From: CAYFZO01 sp964347615
GTDB lineage: Bacteria > Pseudomonadota > Gammaproteobacteria > Poriferisulfidales > Oxydemutatoraceae
Assembly: GCA_964347615.1 (NCBI GenBank)
Contig: CAYFZO010000055.1
Location: 1 to 5,441 of the forward strand
DNA length: 5,441 nt
Direction of reading: 5' to 3'
A program made the position numbers and the translations under genes. Shown in pieces: positions 1 to 5,227 of this stretch. The notes below the pieces were generated by a model that saw nothing but the letters and a program-made list of their open reading frames with translations, did no database searches and was not told the origin of the DNA. Numbering within the stretch: position 1 is the first letter of the stretch; the number at the start of each line of letters is the position of its first letter.

Positions 1-1089
1 CGAACCCAGCGGCAACGGCTCGCCGGAGAACCACCAGCGGATTGCGTCCAGGGCGCATTTCATCGCAAGGTTGCGGCCTTTGACGTTGCGCTGATAACGA
101 CGCAACACGCTCAGGCGAACCCCGTGCGCGCTCGAGGCGACCGCGTCGAGCAGGGCGCGCACGTCGGCGAGCCCCAGGTTCGCTCCCTGCCCCGCCAACG
201 GGTGGACGCTGTGCGCGGCGTCGCCGACCAACGCGACCCCTTCGCTCACGTAGTCCTTTGCGAGCGCACCATACAAAGGAAAGGCGACGCGCTCGGAAAC
301 CGGTCTCATGCCGCCGAGACGACGCTCGAGCGCCGCCGTCAGGCGCGCGCCGAACGGCTCGCGGGGCAACGCGACGAGTTCGTCTGCCAGCGGCTTGTCG
401 CACGACCATACGATGGAACCCGTCTTTCCCGCGCCGCTCTCAAGCGGCAAAAAAGCCGTAATCCCCTCGTGCGAGAAGCGCTGCAAGCAGGCGTTGCCGT
501 GCGCGACGTCGCATTCGACGGTCGCGACGACCGCGTCTTGGTTGTAGCCGCGGCGTTCGTAGCCGATGCCGACCCGACGGCGCACCGGTGAATCCGCGCC
601 GTCGGCGCCGACGACAAGCGACGCTTCATACGCAGCGTCGTCGTCGAGCACGACGCGCGCGCCGCGGTCACCCGCCGCAAGCTGCAACGACTGCAAGCGC
701 GCCGGACAGCGGATCTCAACGTCGCCACGGGCGCGCAGTTGCTCAAACAACGCGCTGCGTAACAGGCGGTTCTCGACGACCACGCCGAGCCGTGCACGTG
801 CAACGTCGGTCGCGTGAAACCTCAGTCGCCCCCGCCCCGACCACACTTCCATCGCTTCATAGCCGCACAGCCGCCGCGAAGCGACGGCGTCCCACGCACC
901 GAGGCTCTTCAGCAGCTCGCACGAGGCTTCGTTCAGCGCAAACACGCGCAGGTCGTAATCGTCCGCCGGGTCGAAAGGCACCGGCTCGTCCCCGCACAAT
1001 ACGACCGGAAAGCCGAGCCGGGCGAAGCCCGCGGCGCAGGCAAGTCCGGTGACGCCGCTGCCGGCGACGACGACGCGCTCAGCCGACAC
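1..1089 (-). CDS. ubiI: UbiI/VisC-like FAD monooxygenase of ubiquinone synthesis (3' end outside window)
   Basis: This is a flavin-dependent aromatic hydroxylase of the UbiH/UbiF/UbiI family, which adds a ring hydroxyl during ubiquinone synthesis (C5 in E. coli UbiI). The frame stays open from the GTG at 1089 to the window edge, giving 363 residues; E. coli UbiI has about 400, so the C-terminus is missing here. Visible motifs are the FAD-binding GSGVTG (residues 10-15), the DLRVFALN block (46-53), the central GADGADS (161-167, Asp163), and the second FAD motif GDAAH (289-293) followed by HPLAGQGANLGLAD. The GTG is chosen because it overlaps the end of ubiH by 11 nt, has GAGG about 8 nt upstream, and has no in-frame start just before it. 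It is last of four overlapping genes, as visC/ubiI is in E. coli. The family call is firm. The hydroxylation position is inferred from gene order, because related enzymes differ in which ring carbon they attack. Confidence 0.92.
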   Translation of the reverse strand, partial: MSAERVVVAGSGVTGLACAAGFARLGFPVVLCGDEPVPFDPADDYDLRVFALNEASCELLKSLGAWDAVASRRLCGYEAMEVWSGRGRLRFHATDVARARLGVVVENRLLRSALFEQLRARGDVEIRCPARLQSLQLAAGDRGARVVLDDDAAYEASLVVGADGADSPVRRRVGIGYERRGYNQDAVVATVECDVAHGNACLQRFSHEGITAFLPLESGAGKTGSIVWSCDKPLADELVALPREPFGARLTAALERRLGGMRPVSERVAFPLYGALAKDYVSEGVALVGDAAHSVHPLAGQGANLGLADVRALLDAVASSAHGVRLSVLRRYQRNVKGRNLAMKCALDAIRWWFSGEPLPLGS

Positions 1090-2296
1090 GGACCCGGCCT
1101 CGGGGAACGAGCGGCAGGCCGCTGGCAAGACGCGACGCGGGCGGCGTCAAGCCGAGGCTGCGGCGGACGATCGCACGACGCAGCGGCGGGAACAGATCGA
1201 ACCCCAGCAACGCGGCGCCACGCAACGGCGCCAACGCGCGCCAACGCCGGGTGAAAGCGCGCGCCAAAAAGTCGGTGAAACAGGCGACCCGCTTGACGTC
1301 GGCGCGGCGGCGCGCCTGCCACGCGGCAAGCACCTCGGGTGCACCCGGGTCGGCGGCGGCGAACACGCTCTCGGCGAGCGCCGCGACGTCGCGCAACGTC
1401 AGGTTGAAGTTCTGTCCGGCGACCGGATGCAAGGTATGCGCGGCGTTGCCCAGCACCACGACGCGGTCCGCGGCCATCCGCGAGACACGCGCCAGACGCA
1501 GCGGAAACACCGAACGTTTCCCGACGCGCAGAACCCGCCCCAGGCGAGAACCGAAATCCAGTTGCAACGCTCGAATAAAGCGTTCGTCGGGCAACGCGGC
1601 GACCGCTTCCGCTTGCGCTTCGGCGTGCGTCCAGACGACGCCGCAACGCGCACCGCCGAGCGGCAGCACCGCGAGCGGCCCGTGCGACGTGAAGCGCTCG
1701 TAAGCGACGTCGCCGGGGGCGATTTCGGTTTCGGCGTTGAACGCCACCGCGGCTTGCCCGTAATCGCGCGTTTCGACGTCAAGCCCCGCCGTCGTGCGCA
1801 ACGCGCCGCCCCCGTCGGCAAGCACCAGAAGCCGGGCGTCGATCTCACGACGTGCTCCCGCCTGCTCGACCGTGACGGTCACACCACGTTGACGCCGCGT
1901 GAACCGGGTCGCCGCCGCCGGTTCGATGACTTCGACGCCGTCGAAGCCGTGGTGCAAGACGCCGCCGAGTACGCGGTGAGGCAGAGTCCACGCAAGCGCG
2001 TCGAGACCTTCGCGTTCGGCGCAGATACGGGTCGAGCCGAAAACACCTTTTTCCGAAACGTGGATCTCACGGATCGGACTCGCGTGCACGGCCAACGCGT
2101 CCCACAGACCGAGCGTGTCCAGAATGCGCCGGCTGAGGTCGGCGAGCGCGATGTTGCGTTCGTCGAACGTGTCGCGGCGCAAGACCTCCGGCGGACGCGC
2201 TTCGATCAGCGCCACGCGCCCGCGGTAGCCGCGTAACGCGGCGCCCAGACCGGCACCCGCGAGACCGCCGCCGACGATGACGACGTCGAAGCTCAC
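1079..2296 (-). CDS. ubiH: UbiH, FAD-dependent 2-polyprenyl-6-methoxyphenol hydroxylase
   Basis: UbiH hydroxylates C1 of the ubiquinone ring precursor and in E. coli acts in the soluble Ubi complex. The 405-residue length is close to the E. coli enzyme. Motifs in order are the FAD Rossmann GGGLAG (residues 9-14), ERNIALA (46-52), ADG (160-162), the UbiH-typical ERFTSHGPLAVLPL (200-213), and GNAAHTLHP (283-291) with AGQNFNL and RDV after it. GNAAH instead of GDAAH is also seen in E. coli UbiH and helps separate it from UbiI. The start is GTG at 2296, whose GTGA overlaps the pepP stop, so translation is probably coupled; no strong Shine-Dalgarno is visible. The frame stays open upstream to an ATG at 2683, but that stretch is Arg-rich sequence antiphase to pepP and unlike any family N-terminus. 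Two oddities: the ADGxxS serine is replaced (ADGGGAL) and the usual GQG reads GQN. Confidence 0.95.
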   Translation of the reverse strand: MSFDVVIVGGGLAGAGLGAALRGYRGRVALIEARPPEVLRRDTFDERNIALADLSRRILDTLGLWDALAVHASPIREIHVSEKGVFGSTRICAEREGLDALAWTLPHRVLGGVLHHGFDGVEVIEPAAATRFTRRQRGVTVTVEQAGARREIDARLLVLADGGGALRTTAGLDVETRDYGQAAVAFNAETEIAPGDVAYERFTSHGPLAVLPLGGARCGVVWTHAEAQAEAVAALPDERFIRALQLDFGSRLGRVLRVGKRSVFPLRLARVSRMAADRVVVLGNAAHTLHPVAGQNFNLTLRDVAALAESVFAAADPGAPEVLAAWQARRRADVKRVACFTDFLARAFTRRWRALAPLRGAALLGFDLFPPLRRAIVRRSLGLTPPASRLASGLPLVPRGRVRVG

Positions 2297-3651
2297 GCAC
2301 CCGCCGAGACCAAAGCCTCGACCTCGTCCGGCTCCTTGGGCACGTCGGCGCTCAGCACGCGCGCGCCTTCGGCGGTCACCACGACGCTGTCCTCGATACG
2401 GACGCCGAGCTTGCGCCAGCGCCGCGGCACTTCGACGCCGCGGAGATAAAGCCCGGGTTCGACGGTCAGCGCCATGCCGGGTTCGAACCTGCGCCAGGCG
2501 CGCCCGTTGCGGCAGCCGCCGACGTCGTGGACGTCCATGCCGAGCCAATGACCGGTGCGGTGCATGTAAAAGCGGCGGTACTCGCCGTCCTTGATCAGCT
2601 TCGTCGCGCGTCCCTTGAGCAATCCGAACTCGATCAGCCCTTTGGTCAGTACGCGCACCGCGGTGCCGTGCACGTCGTTCCAAGTGTTGCCCGGACGTAC
2701 TTTCTTGACCGCCGCCCGTTGTGCTTCGAGCACGACCTCGTACAACTCGCGTTGCGCAGGCTTGAAGCGCCCGTTGACCGGAAACGTGCGGGTGACGTCG
2801 CTCGCGTAAAGCCGGTATTCGGCGCCGGCGTCTATCAACACCAAAGCACCGTCCTTGAGCGCGTCGCCGTTGCGCGTGTAATGCAACACGCAGGCGTTCG
2901 CTCCGCCGCCGACGATCGACGGGTACGCCGCCACCGCACCCGCGCGCTGAAACTCATACTCGATCTCGGCCGCGAGTTGGTACTCGAACGCACCGGGACG
3001 ACAGGCGCGCATCGCGCGCCGGTGCGCCGCCGCCGAAATCACCGCCGCCCGCCCCATCAACGCGAGTTCGGCGCGTGACTTGTGCAACCGCAGCTCCTGG
3101 GTCAGATCTTCGAGCGGAAAGACCGCCCGGCGGCGATCGGGCCCCGAAACGTTCAGCAGACGTCGGTACGTCGCCTCGGCACCGACCGCGTCGTCCACGG
3201 GAAAGTAGACGCGAGCGCGTTCGCCGATCAAGCGCGGAAAAACGTCGTTGAAATCCTTGAACGGAAACGCTTGGTCCGCGCCGAAATCCCGCACCGCACC
3301 GGCGCAACCGGCGCGCGGACCGTCCCATGTTTCGCGCTGTCCGTCACGCGGGCGGCAGAACAAAACGTATTCCCCCTCGTCGCGTCCCGGAACAAACACC
3401 GCACAAGCCTCGGGTTCGCAAAAGCCGGTCAGGTAAGCGAGGTCGCTGTTCTGACGGTACGGGTATTCGACGTCGCTCACGCGCCGCGCCTGCGGCGCAG
3501 CGGGCACAACCGCCACGGCCCCCTTGCCGAGCACGCGAATCAACGCGCGGCGACGGCGGGCGAACTCGGCGGCTCCGATGCCGCAACCCGCGCCGACGGC
3601 CTTAGCGACCTTAGTGGAGCCGGTCTTTCGCTTTGCCCGAGATGGATTCAT
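2293..3651 (-). CDS. pepP: PepP, Xaa-Pro aminopeptidase (aminopeptidase P II, M24B)
   Basis: PepP is a cytoplasmic dinuclear-metal (usually Mn) peptidase that removes the N-terminal residue when proline is second. The 452-residue product has the family N-terminal domain, including EYPYRQNSDLAYLTGF (residues 62-77), and a C-terminal pita-bread domain. All five metal ligands are visible: Asp274 (LIDAG), Asp285 (SDVTRTF), His368 (HRTGHWLG), Glu398 (TVEPGLY) and Glu420 (RIEDS). His364 and His375 match further active-site histidines of the E. coli enzyme. Conservation with E. coli PepP begins near residue 28, so about 23 residues at the N-terminus are a basic, Ala/Gly-rich extension. No later ATG, GTG or TTG precedes the conserved part, so the ATG at 3651 is kept although it lies 41 nt inside ygfB and lacks a clear Shine-Dalgarno. 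Its end overlaps ubiH by 4 nt. The gene is intact and should be active. Confidence 0.96.
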   Translation of the reverse strand: MNPSRAKRKTGSTKVAKAVGAGCGIGAAEFARRRRALIRVLGKGAVAVVPAAPQARRVSDVEYPYRQNSDLAYLTGFCEPEACAVFVPGRDEGEYVLFCRPRDGQRETWDGPRAGCAGAVRDFGADQAFPFKDFNDVFPRLIGERARVYFPVDDAVGAEATYRRLLNVSGPDRRRAVFPLEDLTQELRLHKSRAELALMGRAAVISAAAHRRAMRACRPGAFEYQLAAEIEYEFQRAGAVAAYPSIVGGGANACVLHYTRNGDALKDGALVLIDAGAEYRLYASDVTRTFPVNGRFKPAQRELYEVVLEAQRAAVKKVRPGNTWNDVHGTAVRVLTKGLIEFGLLKGRATKLIKDGEYRRFYMHRTGHWLGMDVHDVGGCRNGRAWRRFEPGMALTVEPGLYLRGVEVPRRWRKLGVRIEDSVVVTAEGARVLSADVPKEPDEVEALVSAGA

Positions 3652-4165
3652 CGCACATCATTATCACGCCGAGTCCGAGATACTCGACGACGCTCTCGTA
3701 GGCGGCTTCGTTTGCGAGTTGCGCGTCGCCGCGCAGCTCATTGCTGTCGGCGGAGCTGATTTCACTTACATCGGCGAAAAACTTTTTGCTCGAAGCCGAA
3801 AGGCCGGCTGAAAACACGGGATTGGAGACACCGACCCCGTAGATAAAACCGCTGCACCAATCGGCCAGCGCCTGCACCCGAAAGGTATAGGCGCGTCCCG
3901 CGTCCTCGCGCAGCAACGGTCTGAACCGCAAATCGCCGCCTCTCAATTGTGCGGCGGTGTCCTCAAATACCCTCCGCCAAGCTTCGCCCGCGTCCCCGCC
4001 GAAACACTTTTGGTCGACGCCGAGTCTCTCCATTTCTTTGGTCCAATGCGCGAACTCAGTCAACATATCCACAGTCAACATGCCGCAAAGTACGCCGTGA
4101 AGCTCGTGAAAACTGCATAAGGTCTGACGTTTATCGAGCTCGTTGCAAATTTGTTTTAAGTGCAT
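3611..4165 (-). CDS. ygfB: YgfB, UPF0149 family protein
   Basis: This 184-residue product is a member of the UPF0149/YgfB family, close to the E. coli protein in length and in the same place upstream of pepP. Family features visible are ELHGVLCGML (residues 21-30), LADWCSGFIYGVG (100-112), and the acidic C-terminal part with EISSADSNE (135-143) and AYESVVEYL (155-163). No signal peptide or membrane segment is seen, so it should be cytoplasmic and mostly helical. No enzyme activity is established for the family. In Pseudomonas aeruginosa, YgfB has been linked to control of ampDh3 expression and beta-lactam resistance, but nothing here shows that role. It is the first gene of the leftward operon and its last 41 nt encode the start of PepP in another frame. 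The ATG at 4165 follows an A-rich leader with only a weak AGAA-type ribosome site. Its G+C content is far below that of pepP. Confidence 0.95.
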   Translation of the reverse strand: MHLKQICNELDKRQTLCSFHELHGVLCGMLTVDMLTEFAHWTKEMERLGVDQKCFGGDAGEAWRRVFEDTAAQLRGGDLRFRPLLREDAGRAYTFRVQALADWCSGFIYGVGVSNPVFSAGLSASSKKFFADVSEISSADSNELRGDAQLANEAAYESVVEYLGLGVIMMCDESISGKAKDRLH

Positions 4166-4186
4166 TTTCTTTTGATTTTTCAGCGG

Positions 4187-4195
4187 GTTATAGCA
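4187..4195 (-). promoter_or_regulatory. Candidate extended -10 promoter for ygfB-pepP-ubiH-ubiI
   Basis: Read on the minus strand, positions 4195-4187 give TGCTATAAC, a TGn extension followed by a -10 hexamer matching five of six consensus bases. No good -35 lies 16-18 nt upstream, which fits an extended -10 promoter. Transcription would start near 4180, leaving a leader of about 15 nt before the ygfB ATG. A second weaker hexamer, TAAAAT at 4215-4210, lies further upstream. The assignment rests on hexamer matching only. Confidence 0.45.
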
Positions 4196-4267
4196 CGTTT
4201 GACGAGCCTATTTTACACCAGACAAAAACTTTCGGCGGTGCAAGTGAAAAAACGGAAAAAATCGCAT

Positions 4268-4296
4268 TTGACAAGCAGTTGACCGTAAGGATTAAA
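4268..4296 (+). promoter_or_regulatory. Candidate sigma70 promoter P1 of the zipper-zapA operon
   Basis: A perfect -35 TTGACA at 4268-4273 is followed after 17 nt by ATTAAA at 4291-4296, a weaker -10. The predicted start near 4303 gives a leader of about 13 nt before the ATG at 4316. It overlaps candidate P2, so the two would compete for polymerase. Evidence is sequence match and location only. Confidence 0.45.
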
Positions 4297-4306
4297 TAAG
4301 CATAAT
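4279..4306 (+). promoter_or_regulatory. Candidate sigma70 promoter P2 of the zipper-zapA operon
   Basis: TTGACC at 4279-4284 and CATAAT at 4301-4306 each match five of six consensus bases, with a 16-nt spacer. The predicted transcription start is near 4313, only about 3 nt before the ATG at 4316, so transcripts from here would be almost leaderless. It has the better -10 of the two overlapping candidates. Confidence 0.5.
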
Positions 4307-4315
4307 CCCGGCTTT

Positions 4316-4546
4316 ATGGAAATGGAGTCAAGCCAAAGCCAAAACCTGCAACTGCTGGCTGAACTTGAACAACGCGTATCCGACTTGCTCGAGGATTATG
4401 ACCGGCTGATGCAGGAAAACGACGTGCTGAAAAAGCAGCAGGAAAAGCTTTCCCTTGAAAAAGCGGGGTTGCAAGAAAACCACCGCCAAGTCCATTCCAA
4501 AATTGAGTCCATGCTCACGCGCCTGAAAACACTTGAACAACGATGA
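4316..4546 (+). CDS. Small coiled-coil protein, TIGR02449 type, upstream of zapA
   Basis: This 76-residue protein is charged, has no Cys, Trp, Pro or Phe, and looks like one long helix. Leucines fall at exact seven-residue steps at 17, 24, 31, 38, 45 and 52. The other core positions are Leu14, Val21, Tyr28, Asn35 and Gln42, which suggests a parallel dimeric leucine zipper. Its size, coiled-coil character and place just before zapA match the TIGR02449 family of Pseudomonas-like genomes. The family function is not established. The ATGA overlap with zapA suggests coupled synthesis and perhaps a division role, which is inference. Start codons at 4316 and 4322 are both possible; neither has a Shine-Dalgarno, and the nearest promoter candidate leaves almost no leader. 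It resembles ZapB or SlyX only in being a short coiled coil. Confidence 0.88.
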   Translation: MEMESSQSQNLQLLAELEQRVSDLLEDYDRLMQENDVLKKQQEKLSLEKAGLQENHRQVHSKIESMLTRLKTLEQR

Positions 4547-4902
4547 ACGACTCACCTCCCAATCAAAGAACAGTGAGGATATTCAACAAGGAATACCGCG
4601 TGGCGTGTCCTGAAGGCCAGGAACACAAACTGGAAGAAGCGGCGAATCTCCTGAATCAGCGGATGCAGGAAATGAAAGACACCGGCCCCAGTCTCGGCAG
4701 TGAGCAAACTGCCGCGATCACGGCTCTTAACTTAGCGCATGAATTGCTTGAGCAACGCCTCAAGCAACAGCGGCAGCAACAAAGCAACGACGCTGAAATA
4801 CACAGCCGCCTGCAGACGATAAAAGAGCGTCTCAACGTCAACAGACCCCAACGTCGCGTCGAGACCCCCCGAACAACTGCACCAGTTTTGAAACAGCTCT
4901 GA
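4543..4902 (+). CDS. zapA: ZapA, FtsZ-ring-associated cell division protein
   Basis: ZapA is a cytoplasmic protein that cross-links FtsZ filaments and stabilises the division ring; the E. coli protein is a tetramer. The 119-residue product has the family N-terminal domain with VRIFNKEYRVACPEGQE (residues 11-27), and LLNQRMQEMKDTG (36-48). The helix ALNLAHELL (61-69) then leads into a Gln-rich coiled coil (about 64-97). The C-terminal 20 residues, rich in Arg, Pro and Thr, are less typical. The ATG at 4543 shares ATGA with the stop of the preceding gene and lacks its own strong ribosome site, so coupled translation is likely. The final codons, including the TGA at 4900-4902, lie within the closing stem of 6S RNA. 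The gene order zapA then ssrS is the usual one in Gammaproteobacteria. Confidence 0.95.
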   Translation: MNDSPPNQRTVRIFNKEYRVACPEGQEHKLEEAANLLNQRMQEMKDTGPSLGSEQTAAITALNLAHELLEQRLKQQRQQQSNDAEIHSRLQTIKERLNVNRPQRRVETPRTTAPVLKQL

Positions 4903-5082
4903 GATGTTCGAGAGTAACCTCAAGAACCTTGAGCGTATTTTTTTAATGCTGTATGGGGCTAAAGAAAACGCTGTTGTGCAAATCCACCGTCGAGTGGAGA
5001 GCCTGATGCGTTGTCTCACAAGCCCCACCTTGGAGATAAAAGCCCAAGGTCAAAGGTCACGACGGCATTGCGGAGTTGTTTC
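4890..5082 (+). ncRNA. ssrS: 6S RNA (ends approximate)
   Basis: 6S RNA mimics an open promoter and sequesters sigma70 RNA polymerase in stationary phase. The 5' part (CTCTGAGATGTTCG, 4897-4910) and 3' part (GACGGCATTGCGGAG, 5061-5075) resemble the E. coli ends. The closing stem pairs 4890-4906 with 5066-5082, including perfect GAAACA/TGTTTC and several G-U pairs. An inner stem pairs GGGGCT (4955-4960) with AGCCCC (5021-5026). The terminal hairpin is TCCAC/GTGGA (4983-4998). A 3' hairpin ACCTTGG/CCAAGGT (5027-5050) corresponds to the similar E. coli hairpin. The AT-rich stretch around 4936-4948 would form the 5' side of the central bubble. The length, about 190 nt, suits the family (E. coli 184). 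The position after zapA is conserved. No promoter of its own is evident, so it may be processed from the zapA transcript. Exact ends are not determined. Confidence 0.92.
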
Positions 5083-5214
5083 AATTTAACCGGGCCGAGG
5101 AAGGACCGTGGACACTTTCGACAAATTCTCTTCATTACCTTTGAGCGAAAGCAAGCCACAGATTTCCAAAACACCTTGCGGTGAAGGCCTTAAACTTGTT
5201 CCACAACAATAACC

Positions 5215-5221
5215 GGGAGGT
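5215..5221 (+). promoter_or_regulatory. Strong ribosome binding site for the basic repeat protein
   Basis: GGGAGGT ends 6 nt before the ATG at 5228 and is the best Shine-Dalgarno sequence in the window. It fixes the start codon and predicts efficient translation, unlike the weak or coupled starts of the other genes. Confidence 0.85.
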
Positions 5222-5227
5222 AGTTTG

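Noticed and set aside
339..803. Minus-strand open frame inside the ubiI-like gene
   Set aside because: It is in a different phase from the frame carrying GADGADS and GDAAH, and has a low-complexity Arg/Ser/Ala composition.
1049..2236. Long plus-strand open frame (395 codons) opposite ubiH
   Set aside because: It is antisense to a clearly conserved UbiH, is rich in Arg, Gln and Ala without any recognisable motif, and is the expected by-product of very GC-rich codon use.
3082..3759. Plus-strand open frame opposite pepP and ygfB
   Set aside because: It has no motif or ribosome site and lies against conserved PepP and YgfB codons, so it is a shadow frame.
4875..4887. AACTG/CAGTT hairpin just before 6S RNA
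   Set aside because: Five pairs with a three-base loop inside the zapA coding sequence are easily expected by chance and no role is apparent.
4904..5089. Short open frame (61 codons) starting just after zapA
   Set aside because: It lies entirely within and at the edge of the 6S RNA, whose stems explain the sequence, and has no ribosome site.
5083..5227. Promoter or rho-independent terminator between 6S RNA and the repeat protein
   Set aside because: The small hairpin near 5172-5183 has no following T run, and no -35/-10 pair with acceptable spacing was found by eye.
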